Notes under the pieces: model-generated
Databases searched by the model: none
Seen by the model: only the letters and a program-made list of their open reading frames with translations
Told to the model about the DNA's origin: nothing
Position numbers and translations under genes: made by a program
Source: Pirellulaceae bacterium
GTDB lineage: Bacteria > Planctomycetota > Planctomycetia > Pirellulales > Pirellulaceae
Direction: 5' to 3'
Assembly (NCBI GenBank): GCA_019636385.1
Contig: JAHBXT010000002.1
Coordinates: 744,001-808,000 of the forward strand
DNA: 64,000 bases
In this document: positions 1 through 9,486 of the stretch, piece after piece
Numbering within the stretch: position 1 is the stretch's first letter
How the letters are laid out: the number at the start of each line of letters is the position of its first letter

Positions 1-740
1 ACGTCACGCCTTTGACCCTTGGCATTGAAACCGAGCATGGTGTGTTGACGCCGCTCATCGAGCGAAACACGACCATCCCGGCCGAGCGCAAGAATACCTT
101 TTCGACCGCCTCGGACAATCAGACGGCCGTCACCATTCGCGTCTTCCAAGGTGAACGGAAGATGGCCAATCACAATCGGTTGCTAGGCGAATTCAATCTC
201 GAGGGGATTCCACCAGCACCACGCGGCGTGCCACAGATCGAAGTCAAATTCGACATCGACCAAAACGGCATTTTGAATGTCTCCGCGCGTGACGTCAGCA
301 CCGGCAAGCAGGCCTCAGTCCGCCTGGAAGAGACATCAGCACTTTCCAAGGACGAAATCGATCGCATGAAGAAAGATGCAGAAGAACACGCCGAAGAAGA
401 TCGACGTCAGTTTGAATTGGCTGAAGCTCGCAACAAGGCGCAGCATCTTGTCTACCAGCTCGAAAAGCAAATGTCCGAAAACGCAGATAAGCTGGCCGAT
501 GCCGACCGAGAGCCACTCAAGGCGGCCATCGAGAAACTCAAGAAAACCACTGAAGGCAGCGACGTCGAGGTAATTCGAGCGGCAACCACCGAACTGGAAC
601 AGGCGGCTCAAGCGTTCAGCAAGATCCTTTACGAAAGATCTTCAGCAGGACCTGCCGGCGGTGCAACGAGTGCTGAGCCCAAACCGGCTGCTAGCGGCTC
701 AGACGATGATGCCATCGACGCAGAATTTGAAGTGAAGTAA
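1..740 (+). CDS. dnaK: Chaperone DnaK (Hsp70), C-terminal part, cut by the window edge
   Basis: ATP-dependent cytoplasmic chaperone working with DnaJ and GrpE. The frame is open from base 3 and reads [10 protein letters not shown], the classic linker between the nucleotide-binding and substrate-binding domains, so the gene starts left of the window and the TTG at 12 is not a start. The visible part carries the beta-sandwich substrate-binding domain ([35 protein letters not shown]), then a charged helical lid and a Gly/Ala-rich tail ending in DAEFEVK, the usual acidic DnaK terminus. It is convergent with the TPR gene at 966-2987. Confidence 0.97.
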   Translation, partial: VTPLTLGIETEHGVLTPLIERNTTIPAERKNTFSTASDNQTAVTIRVFQGERKMANHNRLLGEFNLEGIPPAPRGVPQIEVKFDIDQNGILNVSARDVSTGKQASVRLEETSALSKDEIDRMKKDAEEHAEEDRRQFELAEARNKAQHLVYQLEKQMSENADKLADADREPLKAAIEKLKKTTEGSDVEVIRAATTELEQAAQAFSKILYERSSAGPAGGATSAEPKPAASGSDDDAIDAEFEVK

Positions 741-850
741 CTACTAATGTTCAGCGGCGGGTACCAAACCTAGACGTGACATGCAATTAATGGACAGGTT
801 CTGTTACTGGCCTCTTGATTAGTAGCCCTTGCAATCGAGTGCAAATTTTC

Positions 851-879
851 AATAGGGCAGCTCGCTGAGCTGCCCTATT
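851..879. terminator. Bidirectional hairpin terminator between dnaK and the TPR array
   Basis: A perfect 13-bp inverted repeat (AATAGGGCAGCTC at 851-863, its exact reverse complement at 867-879) with a 3-base loop. T-rich sequence follows on the plus strand, and the minus-strand exit reads AATTG/AAAATTT-like sequence. It lies between two convergent genes, so it can end both dnaK transcription and transcription of the minus-strand array. Confidence 0.8.
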
Positions 880-965
880 TCGATGCATTAGAGCTAGGAC
901 GGCGTTGACCAAGACTCTAAATTCCGCAGGCGTGATACGTTTTAGTGTCAAAAGCCAATATTTGC

Positions 966-2987
966 TTACGGAACATCTGCCGATGTCTCAGAAGCAGATT
1001 CCTCAGTTGAGTCATCTTGAGAAGGTGCTGAGTCATCTTGAGAAGGTGCTGAGTCATCTTGAGAAGGTGTGTCTGGAGAAGCGTCCGAGGGGGCTGCCGC
1101 GACTGATTGGCTTGCAGCTTGCTTGGCATTTTCTTCTGCTTCCATCTGGGCCTTCTTGATGGCCTCAATTGCTTGTTCGTGGGCTACGGCCACACCTTCA
1201 TTGCCTCGCTTACGATAGAGTGCTGCCAACCTCTCGCGACTGTCTGTCCGATTAGGATTGTAGCGTAGCGCTAGTTCAAACAGCGAGATGGCATCGGTAT
1301 CCTTACCTTGGGCCTGGTAAACCATACCCAATGTGTCTAACAATTCATCGATGAACTGCGCGCCTTGCAATCCATTTTGTTGCAGCAATTCCAGCGTTCT
1401 CTTCCCTACTTCCATTGCCTCGTCGATACGCTTCTCTTCCAGGTACAGCCACGCCAAATTGTTGGCGTACTTAACCGCGAGAGGTGCTGCCTTGTGTACT
1501 TTCTCTAGGTGGCGGATTGCATCCGCATACCTTCCCTCGTTGAGAAAGTGCTCTGACAATACGGCATGGGTACCGACCGATGCAGTGTCTGAATCCAACA
1601 TCTCCTTTAATGCGGCAGTCAATTTGGGACTACGATTAATTTTGTCGCGAATCAGGATGGCTGTTTGCTCAGACACTAAGGGATTGGTAGGATCGATTTC
1701 CAATGCTCGCTCAAGCAACGATAGGTCGACAGTCAGTCGATCCATGGCTTTGATTTGCTCAACCGTCTTCCCCATCAACCGCTGCTCCAATAGTGGCCTA
1801 AGAAAGTTTCCAAATCGGACGCGGTACAAATCTGATTTTGCGCGGCGAATTACATTATAGGAGTCATCTTCCGGAGCCTGATTCAGAAGTTCTTCACCTT
1901 CATCCAAAGCTTCTGGACTGGCACCTAACAATTGAACAATCTGAATACGAATGCCGTGATTACTCGGCTCCTTTGCCAATTCGTTCTTGTAATATTCAAT
2001 GGCATGCTTGATCGCATTGTCAGCCAATTCGTCGCGTTTAGCCGCCCTGGCCCGTTGTGCCAGCAAGTGGTAATGTTCCGGAAAGCGCTGAGTGAGAGTC
2101 TCGAAAATCTGCAGAGAGCGGTCAAAATCGCGTTTTTGCCAGTTGATGTCGCTGGCGACAAACAGAACCTCCTTAGGGGTGTACTCCCAAGGCAGTGATT
2201 CTTGGGCGTGGTGCAGTAAGACAGGCACTAAGTCATTGTTGGGATTCTTGGCATATTGCGCCATGTAGCCCATAGCCATGATAGCATGTGCCTTAGGTAG
2301 ACCCGCCTTGTCGTCCGGTGCCAGGCTTCGCAACACTTTCTGACCTTGCACGATGTTACCGCGCTGCATCAGCGTAGTTCCAACCACAAATTGACTCTCT
2401 GGCGTAGGTCGCAATAATTGAGCTCGCTTGTACAACATCTCGCCATATGGCGAGACAACGTACTTCTGCATTTCGGTGGAGTCGGTTTGATCATTACTGC
2501 CTGCTAAGTCGGCTTGGTCATCCTGCTCGATTTGATCCTTGGCAGGCGCAACATTCGTTGTTTTGCCCGCCGAACTTGGTGTCGCATCAATCGAAGCCCT
2601 GGAGGTATCAATTGCGACAGGCGACGAGCCATCGGCCTGTGGTTGATCGGAATTTAGATCAACACTTTCCATGGCCGCTGTCGCTGCATTTGATTTGTCG
2701 CCGGTCGGAGACTTGTCGGCTTGGTCCGCTTCTTGTGGCTTGATGCTAAAGCTGTCGATCAGCCGAGCTTCCCAATCACCGATTTCTGTTCGCCCTAATT
2801 CAAGGTAGCGGTTGACGAGTGTATCCTTGTCTAGTCGACCACCGATCCAAACAGTCAGCGCCAGCAGCACAAGCGCAACGCAGGGTATCCCGCCCAATAG
2901 AACTTTCATCCAGGCTCTGGAGAGCGCCCAATCGTAGCACGCGCCGAGAAATGAAACGGTCCAATTTAGTGGGTCAAAGCCTGCCAT
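966..2987 (-). CDS. T7: membrane-anchored TPR-like protein, last gene of the seven-paralogue array (short form)
   Basis: 673 residues, function unknown. The N-terminus (MAGFDPLNW) carries the family signature: P6, W20, S23-R24, W26. A single membrane segment follows at about 31-48, then RYLELGRTEI, a feature shared by the paralogues. Residues 75-170 are a low-complexity Asp/Ser/Ala/Gln-rich linker absent from most sisters. From about 175 the family blocks resume (GEMLYKRAQLLRP, TTLMQRG, LRSLAP) and lead into TPR-like helical pairs. The most typical are near 480-545 (SVGTHAVLSEHF, AIRHLEKVHKAAP) and 570-625 (DELLDTLGMVYQAQG, ALRYNPNRTDSRERL). The acidic tail has three SQDDSAP-type repeats. By the positive-inside rule the repeat domain should face the periplasm. 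There is a 227-bp gap after T6; the hairpin at 851-879 lies downstream. Confidence 0.9.
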   Translation of the reverse strand: MAGFDPLNWTVSFLGACYDWALSRAWMKVLLGGIPCVALVLLALTVWIGGRLDKDTLVNRYLELGRTEIGDWEARLIDSFSIKPQEADQADKSPTGDKSNAATAAMESVDLNSDQPQADGSSPVAIDTSRASIDATPSSAGKTTNVAPAKDQIEQDDQADLAGSNDQTDSTEMQKYVVSPYGEMLYKRAQLLRPTPESQFVVGTTLMQRGNIVQGQKVLRSLAPDDKAGLPKAHAIMAMGYMAQYAKNPNNDLVPVLLHHAQESLPWEYTPKEVLFVASDINWQKRDFDRSLQIFETLTQRFPEHYHLLAQRARAAKRDELADNAIKHAIEYYKNELAKEPSNHGIRIQIVQLLGASPEALDEGEELLNQAPEDDSYNVIRRAKSDLYRVRFGNFLRPLLEQRLMGKTVEQIKAMDRLTVDLSLLERALEIDPTNPLVSEQTAILIRDKINRSPKLTAALKEMLDSDTASVGTHAVLSEHFLNEGRYADAIRHLEKVHKAAPLAVKYANNLAWLYLEEKRIDEAMEVGKRTLELLQQNGLQGAQFIDELLDTLGMVYQAQGKDTDAISLFELALRYNPNRTDSRERLAALYRKRGNEGVAVAHEQAIEAIKKAQMEAEENAKQAASQSVAAAPSDASPDTPSQDDSAPSQDDSAPSQDDSTEESASETSADVP
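1009..1071 (-). repeat. Three 21-bp in-frame tandem repeats in the tail of T7
   Basis: Three consecutive copies of a 21-bp unit (1009-1029, 1030-1050, 1051-1071), the third differing only at its end. On the minus strand they encode the heptad SQDDSAP three times in the acidic C-terminal tail. The near identity suggests recent slippage expansion. Confidence 0.9.
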
Positions 2988-3214
2988 AACCGAAAAGTCC
3001 TAAGGGAATGAAGCTACGAAAGAACGCAACCTGCCAAGCCGGGGTGAACTCAATCAAAGATGGTGGATCAAAACATCATTATTCTAAGGTGCCGCACAGA
3101 TTTCAGCCGTGAGAATGCAAGAACCTCGCCTTCCGGGCACATTCGTAACAGAGACACTTCATTATATGCGGGCGTTGACGTTTGTAGTAGCTCCGGAGTA
3201 TCCATGGCAACAGC

Positions 3215-5227
3215 TTAGCCCGCTTCCTGGACATCTGCTGGATCTCCCAATTGTTCCTGACCGGCTGCATCGGCATTTTGGGGTGTTGAATCGGTAGCTT
3301 TGGCATCATCACGTTCCATTTCCGCCAATAGCTGGATATGTCGTTCTGAAGCTGCTACATCGCCTTGCTCCTGATATAGTGCGATCAACTTACGGCGAGT
3401 TTCTAGCCGGTTCGGTCTGGACTCCAGACTACGCTCGTAGGATACAACGGCGTCTGCCGGTTCCTTCTTGGCCGCTTGGATGTCCCCTAAGGTGTCCAAC
3501 AGATCATCCGCATATCGTTCTTTGAGCATTGCCGACCGCTCCAAGAGCTTGACCGCTTCAGAAGCAACCAAAAAGGCGTCGTCCAATCTGCCCAAAGCAG
3601 CAAGCGACGAGGCAAACAGGTGAGCATAACGAATCGCTGTTGGTGCAAGTGCATATACCTGTTCAAGATGGATAATGGCTTGCGATAGATTGTCTTGCCG
3701 TAGATTCAATTCTGCCAATATCGCATGAGTTCCAACGGTCGCCGCGCCGGAAATAAGAATTTTGTATAGGTCCCGCGTCAGGTCGGCAATTGGCCTAAGA
3801 TCTGAAGCCGCGAACGCTTGAATTTCTTCTGCCACTTTGGCATTCGTAGGATCGGCCTGCAGCGCAATATCCAGCATGTTCAGGTCGATGTTCGTTTTTT
3901 GCGAGCTAACCAACGTATGTTTGTAGCGCAAACGGTAGACCTCCGAGATAGCTCGGCTGAGTAGGGCGCTCTGTCCATACTCAAAGCCTTCGTTCAATAT
4001 TTGCGCAGCTTCTTCCAATCCATTGGGGTTCCTGGCAAGTAGATCAGCAATCTCAACTCGTGCGACTTCATTCTGTGGGTTTGCAGCCAAGACGGCTCGC
4101 AAATGAATCATCATCGCTTGTAGTGACTTGTTGGCCAAACGCAGATCACCAGCCTGCGCAGCACGGGTCGCCAGCAGTTTATTCAACTCTGGAAACCGCT
4201 TAACCGCCTGCTCCAACGGCCGAAGCGCTGCTTCAAATTCTTGTCTCTGCCATCGCAAGTCGCTCAAGAATTGCAACACGCTGTAGCTAACATCAGGCCA
4301 ATTCATGGCCATCTGGGCGTGATGTTCAAATGCGGGCAAAAGCTCAAGCTCATTGTGCCCTTGAATGCGATAGCGGTAGACTTCCGCCAGAACACCATGA
4401 GCAGCCACATGCCCCTCGGCGTTGTCCGGGGCAATTTGCCTCAAGATATCCTGGCCCTCTCGGAATGCTCCTAGCTGGATCATATACGTGCCAACCAAGT
4501 ACTGACTACGCAAACTAGGATCCAGGACCCGCACGCGATTCAACAGCATTTTTCCGTAATACGGCAATTGCTCGTCTTCCGCAGAAAAGTTTTCAAAGTT
4601 CGCGAGATACTGCGACACAGGCAATTCAGATTTTGTGCCCTCCGATTTGCTAATTGCAGGGGTGATTTTCCTATTCCGTACATTAAGTTCGTCAGTGGCC
4701 CAAGTTAAGTACTTGCGCGACAAAATGCTTCGTTCAATTTGACCACCGCGGGAAACCAAAACCCCCGCCAAAAGCATGATGGCGCCAGGAATCCCAGTCA
4801 ATGCAATGCGCGGCCAATCACGCGACAGCAGCCAAGCGTAGATAGCTCCTGCAAAAGTAGCTGCAACTTTCGCAGGTTCTACAACTAATACGTTGAGCAC
4901 TACAAACAGATAGTCGGCGATGGTGCCCCAGAAGCCGGTTTGATCGTCGGGCCGTACATCGGTCTTCAATATCGACTGAAACGGTCGCCGAATCGTTTCC
5001 AAGACCGTGTCCGTTAACTCAGTTAGTCGGGATGGACCACCGCCAGCTTCGTCCTCTCGTCGTCCACGTAGATTCTGTAGCTTTTCAAGATTTCGATCGA
5101 AAATCGAAAACACAAACGAGGCGATAGTGTGATAGATGAAGACGAACGGGGCGGAAAGCACCCGCGCTAACTTCAACAACAAGTCTAGCAAAGCATACAG
5201 ATTTTCGATCGGATCAAATGGTCTCAT
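3215..5227 (-). CDS. T6: membrane-anchored TPR-like protein (long form), translationally coupled to T5
   Basis: 670 residues, function unknown. It starts MRPFDPIEN with D5-P6, then has about 110 residues with hydrophobic/amphipathic helices (10-42, 103-117) and a basic/acidic stretch. The core signature comes next: E117-P118, W132, S135-R136, W138. The membrane segment is at about 141-158. The family blocks follow (YYGKMLLNRVRVLDP, LRQIAPDNAEG, AAHGVLAEVY), then TPR-like pairs, among them VGTHAILAELNLRQ, HLEQVYALAPTAIRYA and DDLLDTLGDIQ. The charged tail is rich in Asp, Ala and Gln. Its ATG overlaps the T5 stop as ATGA (5224-5227), which implies co-translation of T5 and T6. Confidence 0.9.
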   Translation of the reverse strand: MRPFDPIENLYALLDLLLKLARVLSAPFVFIYHTIASFVFSIFDRNLEKLQNLRGRREDEAGGGPSRLTELTDTVLETIRRPFQSILKTDVRPDDQTGFWGTIADYLFVVLNVLVVEPAKVAATFAGAIYAWLLSRDWPRIALTGIPGAIMLLAGVLVSRGGQIERSILSRKYLTWATDELNVRNRKITPAISKSEGTKSELPVSQYLANFENFSAEDEQLPYYGKMLLNRVRVLDPSLRSQYLVGTYMIQLGAFREGQDILRQIAPDNAEGHVAAHGVLAEVYRYRIQGHNELELLPAFEHHAQMAMNWPDVSYSVLQFLSDLRWQRQEFEAALRPLEQAVKRFPELNKLLATRAAQAGDLRLANKSLQAMMIHLRAVLAANPQNEVARVEIADLLARNPNGLEEAAQILNEGFEYGQSALLSRAISEVYRLRYKHTLVSSQKTNIDLNMLDIALQADPTNAKVAEEIQAFAASDLRPIADLTRDLYKILISGAATVGTHAILAELNLRQDNLSQAIIHLEQVYALAPTAIRYAHLFASSLAALGRLDDAFLVASEAVKLLERSAMLKERYADDLLDTLGDIQAAKKEPADAVVSYERSLESRPNRLETRRKLIALYQEQGDVAASERHIQLLAEMERDDAKATDSTPQNADAAGQEQLGDPADVQEAG

Positions 5228-7110
5228 GGTAACTGTACGGTATCAGAACTAGCTGAGGTCAAACCTGCGGGTGACTGAAGCGGCGCTTCAGATGACGATT
5301 GACTTTCCTCGGACTGCAATGGCTCCGTGTCGACCAGCGACCTCGATAGGCCGCCCGATGTTTGCGATGCATCTGCTGGAAGTGGCGAAGTCTCCTCCGG
5401 AGCTATGTCCGGCTCTGCACGCATCTGGAGGTCAGTTTCTGGGGACGATTCAATCTGACTGGGCGGGGTTAACGTTTGGGCCGCTTCTGCATCCGCTGCC
5501 CGTTGGGACTCTAATTCAGCCAGTTCGATGCGTGCGATGGCGCGCTCCTGGTGCTCAGCTTCGGCAATATCGCCAGTCTGGCGATACAGAAGTGCTAGTT
5601 TGTATCGCGCCGACTTGCGCGATGGATCTAGTTTTACGCACTGCAGCAACACATCTATGGCGTCCGAAAAACGCACAAGCGTGCTGTGGACATCCGCTAG
5701 CGACTCCAGCAACTCGTAGCTGTAACGCTCACCCATTAGGCCTTCACTTTCCAGAGCGGCCACCGACCGCTGGGCAGTTTCTAGGGCTAAGTCGGCCTGA
5801 CTGTTCTGCAGATAATGCTGCACTAACAAGTGCGCGTACTTAATTGCGGTAGGGGCCGTCCGCACAACCTGCTCCAAATGCAATTGTATGCTTTGGTTCT
5901 CACCCACCTTGATCGCATGCTCAGCCAGCACTGCGTGTACGGCAACTGCGGCGGCTCCCTGTGCTAAGATGCGGTCTAACTCCTTTCGTAGCGCTGAGCC
6001 ATCCTGGAAGTCATACTCACGCAAACGTTCGATCTGCCCGGTAACCAGAGGGTTCGAGGGATCAAGCATAAACGCCGTGTCCAGGACACTGAAGTCGGCG
6101 TTCATTCCCCTGGATTCTTCCCAAATCTGGGTGAATCGAATTCGGTATATTTCTGATAGTGCCCGAGAGATCAACTTGCTTGGTCCTAATGCTAGTCCAT
6201 CCAGCAGCAATTGCTCGGCATGTGCCAGACCCTCCACACGATCGGTGTTTATCAGCCGGACAATAGCCACTCGAACCGTATCGCGCGAGGGGTCTCGCGC
6301 CAGCAATTGACTCAAGTAGCGCAGTCCAGCATCTCGCGCCTCTTCGGCGATACGACCATACCCAGCCTCCTGGGCGCGTTCGTACAACAAAGTGTTGAGA
6401 TCTGGGGCGCGTTTGCTTGCCAATTGCAGGACTTCGATCGAGCGCTCATGGTTCTTGCGCTGCCAATGCAAGTTACTTGCGGCTACTAAAACATCTATTG
6501 GTGCTGACGGCCAGGCGGCCGCCATGTCGGCATGGTGCAGCAGTTCGTCGACCATACTAGTATCGTCAGTCTCACGCAACTCCTCCAAGATACTGCTGGC
6601 CAAAACGGAATGAGCGCGCATATCTCCTCGGCGATAATCCGGCGCAATCCCGCGCAACATCCGACGACCGTCAGTGACGGCCCCGCGCTCGATCATGGTT
6701 GCACCAATCATGAGCTTATGCTCATTATTGGGACGCAGCAGTTCCGCTCGTCGATACAACATTTCACCGTAACGCGAAAGGCTGAACTGTCGATGGTCGT
6801 TTGGCCGCTCCTGGTCGCTCAAGACGGTTAAGTCATCCTTGAGTAATCCGCGAGGCTGTACCGTCGTCGACCGCGTCGCCTTGAGCTTACGCTGCCAGCT
6901 GACCGTCTCAGCCTCAGCCATACGCAGGTATTTGTTGGACAGAACGCGATGGTCCAGCTGAGCTCCATACCAGATGAAGCCTAGCGTGGCCATCAACAAA
7001 ATTAAGGGCGCCATCCCTCGCAAAATCCTCAGCCAGGGACGCGACAGCAACCAGTCGACAACTAAACCAGTCACTGACACAAGCCAATTGACAGGATCAA
7101 TAGACGACAT
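5224..7110 (-). CDS. T5: membrane-anchored TPR-like protein (short form)
   Basis: 628 residues, function unknown. The N-terminus MSSIDPVNW matches T7 in spacing: D5-P6, W9, W20, S23-R24, W26. The membrane segment is at about 33-49, followed by NKYLRMAEAETVSWQRKL. Family blocks: YGEMLYRRAELLRP, MIERGAVTDGRRML, RGIAPDYRRG. Later TPR-like pairs include AVAVHAVLAEHAIKVG, HLEQVVRTAPTAIKYAHLL, YELLESLADVHS and CVKLDPSRKSARYKLALLYR. The last ~80 residues are a Ser/Glu/Pro/Gln-rich tail that looks unstructured. It ends in a 4-bp overlap with T6 and follows T4 after a 111-bp gap. Confidence 0.9.
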   Translation of the reverse strand: MSSIDPVNWLVSVTGLVVDWLLSRPWLRILRGMAPLILLMATLGFIWYGAQLDHRVLSNKYLRMAEAETVSWQRKLKATRSTTVQPRGLLKDDLTVLSDQERPNDHRQFSLSRYGEMLYRRAELLRPNNEHKLMIGATMIERGAVTDGRRMLRGIAPDYRRGDMRAHSVLASSILEELRETDDTSMVDELLHHADMAAAWPSAPIDVLVAASNLHWQRKNHERSIEVLQLASKRAPDLNTLLYERAQEAGYGRIAEEARDAGLRYLSQLLARDPSRDTVRVAIVRLINTDRVEGLAHAEQLLLDGLALGPSKLISRALSEIYRIRFTQIWEESRGMNADFSVLDTAFMLDPSNPLVTGQIERLREYDFQDGSALRKELDRILAQGAAAVAVHAVLAEHAIKVGENQSIQLHLEQVVRTAPTAIKYAHLLVQHYLQNSQADLALETAQRSVAALESEGLMGERYSYELLESLADVHSTLVRFSDAIDVLLQCVKLDPSRKSARYKLALLYRQTGDIAEAEHQERAIARIELAELESQRAADAEAAQTLTPPSQIESSPETDLQMRAEPDIAPEETSPLPADASQTSGGLSRSLVDTEPLQSEESQSSSEAPLQSPAGLTSASSDTVQLP

Positions 7111-7221
7111 GCATACTCAGTCCGTAAGAATTTAATTGCGGCAAAATAATTCAATCTCGCGTCAAGGTTGGCGATATTTTAGTGCTAACCACGCCGGTCT
7201 GTATATTCAACTTGATGATGC

Positions 7222-9177
7222 TTAATTGGTCGCTGCGTTACTAACGCGGTTTGTGGCTGCGCCTCCAGTCACCGACACATTGGCCTTGCTGGCCACTTCA
7301 TGTGAACTTTTGTCGTCTGAGCTGTGTTTTTCAAGCAACTCGTGTAGTTTGCGATTTGATTCCGTATGGTTGGGATAAATCTGAATGCAGCGTCGATAGG
7401 CAGCCATTGCCTGGCTGGTCTCGCCGCGCAGTTGATAGATGTCGCCCAAGGTATCCAGCAGTTCGTCACCGTAACGATCGGATAGCGCATCCGCTTGATC
7501 GAGGATGCTCAGGCAGGTCTGAAGCGTCTCCAGCGCAATATCCAAGTTACCCGAATTGGCATGTAGTCGCGCTAACATGCTGGAGTACCTGGGTGAGTGG
7601 GGGATGTTTTGATAGACCTGCTCTAGATGCATTTTCGCTTGAGCCTGGCGATTGCGATACGTGTTGTATTCTGCAAGCACGGCGTGCGCGCCAACATTAG
7701 CCTCGCCACTGGCTAAGATACGATTCATTTCTTCAATCAGTGAGTTGCTCTCGCTATCGTCAATCTGACCTATCTTTGCAATTAAGTCAATCAAGTTGGG
7801 ATTGGAGGGATCCAAACGCAGTCCCGCGTCTATGAGTTTCATGTCTACGGATATACCCTCCGAAGCTGCAAAATGCCTCATGAATTTTACCCACTGAATG
7901 TTGGACAGTTCGCGAGTCAATGCCTTGTCCGGTTTTAGGTGCATTCCTTCAATCAGTATAGCTTCAGCCTGCTGAATACCTTGATCCGTGTTCGTCATGG
8001 ATTGCGCCAGCAGGACTCGAAGCTGAGAATTCGTAGGGCTATAGGAAATCTGTTTTTGCAGGTATTCCATGGCTTTCTGGCCGGCCGAGGCAGCCAATCG
8101 TGAATCGCCGACAATTGTGGCTAGTCGCTGCAATTCCACATTTAGATTGGGAAACCGTTCGGCAGCAATCTGATGAACCTGCAATGCACGGTCATATTCT
8201 TGGCGCTGCCAAAGCAAGGAAGAGAACGTCATCAAGACGTTAGGATGTGTAAACGTCGAAGATAAGGCTCCCTGTGCATGATGTTCAAATAGCGCCTGGA
8301 ACTGAGCATCTTTGGTCTTATTAAACTGATTCCAGTAGATGACCGCTAACACCGAATGTGCATCGGGATCGCCATGTCGGCCATTCGGGGCAATCTTAAG
8401 CAGCAGCTTTCTAGCGCGTTCGGTCAATCCGCGCTCGTACAGCGATATGCCGGCGATAAACTGGCAATGTTTCTGCGGATACAACAACTGGGCGCGATGA
8501 AACAGCATTTCACAGTACCGGGATACTGTTGCCTGGCCGCCCACCAAATCGATCTGGCCGTCGAATTGTGTGAGCTCACCGTCCGCATTTGGTGAAGCCG
8601 TCGATGCCGCCACCTGCTGTGCACTTTTCTCAAGTTTCTTTTGCCAGCTCTCAATTTCAGCACGTCCCATATCTAGATAGTGGTAGGCGAGGCGTGCATT
8701 GTCAAAGGTACTCGCCCACCAGACCAGGCCACCAACCAGCATTAGAGGTACGGATGGAGTAGCGGCAAGAAAGATACGGCCCCAGCGGCGTGATACCACC
8801 CAGCTTAATAACGCACCAGCGATGTTGGCCAACCACCTGGCAGGATGCACAAACGAAAGGTGAAAGATTACTGACAGGTGACGTGCAATGTCGACAGCCA
8901 GCTTGCTGCGGCGAATCTTCTTGAAACTGGGGCGCTCTATCAACTGCTTGGGAAGCGTGGCCAACACTAGGAAGTAGCCGTACAACTTCTTGAAGGCGGT
9001 GGAATTGGTTGTGGGCTTCGTGGAGTTGACCTTATGAAGCACATGATCCGCCGGCTTGAATACCAGCGAGATTAGCCAGTGTTGGAGGCGACTGACGCGA
9101 TTACCCAGCCTTTTGGCCCAATGCTGAATTCGGCCAAAGATCGCAAACAATCCTCCAATCGGATCTAAAGGGCGCAT
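7222..9177 (-). CDS. T4: membrane-anchored TPR-like protein (long form)
   Basis: 651 residues, function unknown. It begins MRPLDPIGG (D5-P6) and has a strongly basic N-terminal region of about 105 residues with many Lys/Arg and amphipathic stretches. The core signature is H111-P112-A-R-W, W126, S129-R130, W132. The membrane segment is at about 135-154. The blocks YCEMLFHRAQLLYP, LYERGLTERARKLLLKIAP and DAHSVLAVIYWNQ follow. C-terminal TPR-like pairs include VGAHAVLAEYNTY, HLEQVYQNIP, DELLDTLGDIYQLRGE and YPNHTESNRKLHELL. The tail is short compared with its sisters. A 309-bp gap separates it from T3, the largest in the array, so a separate promoter is possible. Confidence 0.9.
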   Translation of the reverse strand: MRPLDPIGGLFAIFGRIQHWAKRLGNRVSRLQHWLISLVFKPADHVLHKVNSTKPTTNSTAFKKLYGYFLVLATLPKQLIERPSFKKIRRSKLAVDIARHLSVIFHLSFVHPARWLANIAGALLSWVVSRRWGRIFLAATPSVPLMLVGGLVWWASTFDNARLAYHYLDMGRAEIESWQKKLEKSAQQVAASTASPNADGELTQFDGQIDLVGGQATVSRYCEMLFHRAQLLYPQKHCQFIAGISLYERGLTERARKLLLKIAPNGRHGDPDAHSVLAVIYWNQFNKTKDAQFQALFEHHAQGALSSTFTHPNVLMTFSSLLWQRQEYDRALQVHQIAAERFPNLNVELQRLATIVGDSRLAASAGQKAMEYLQKQISYSPTNSQLRVLLAQSMTNTDQGIQQAEAILIEGMHLKPDKALTRELSNIQWVKFMRHFAASEGISVDMKLIDAGLRLDPSNPNLIDLIAKIGQIDDSESNSLIEEMNRILASGEANVGAHAVLAEYNTYRNRQAQAKMHLEQVYQNIPHSPRYSSMLARLHANSGNLDIALETLQTCLSILDQADALSDRYGDELLDTLGDIYQLRGETSQAMAAYRRCIQIYPNHTESNRKLHELLEKHSSDDKSSHEVASKANVSVTGGAATNRVSNAATN

Positions 9178-9486
9178 ATTGAATGCTGTTCTCGCTAAAA
9201 ACGCCTTGGGGAGCCAGACGGCAACCGTCCACTGCTGAACCCGCGGCAGGTCAAAAAGGATTAGACCATTATCTACCGACCTGGGTTAGACGCCCAGTCT
9301 CTGGATTGACATTGGCAAAATAAGCGCACCCTCCACAACTTGGGGGGGCGGTAACTACAATCGTGCGGATTTTAGCGAGTCTCGTTCGCCAGGCCGGCCA
9401 AGTGAAACTTTATAGCAAAATTGGAGACTATTCATGAGACGGCTGGGGGCGCTCGTCCCGCTGTAGGGGAATCACAATGGAAAATG
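9178..9486. other. 309-bp intergenic gap inside the TPR array
   Basis: No coding frame of note. It holds a weak inverted repeat (CTGGG at 9281-9285, CCCAG at 9293-9297) and, on the minus strand, a CTATAAAG sequence that could be a -10-like element for T4. I see no convincing -35 partner, so no promoter is called. It may be where the array splits into two transcripts. Confidence 0.4.

Noticed and set aside
905-1159. Plus-strand frame reading LSHLEKV repeats
   Set aside because: It is the complement of the 21-bp repeats that encode the acidic tail of T7; the T7 frame has the family homology.
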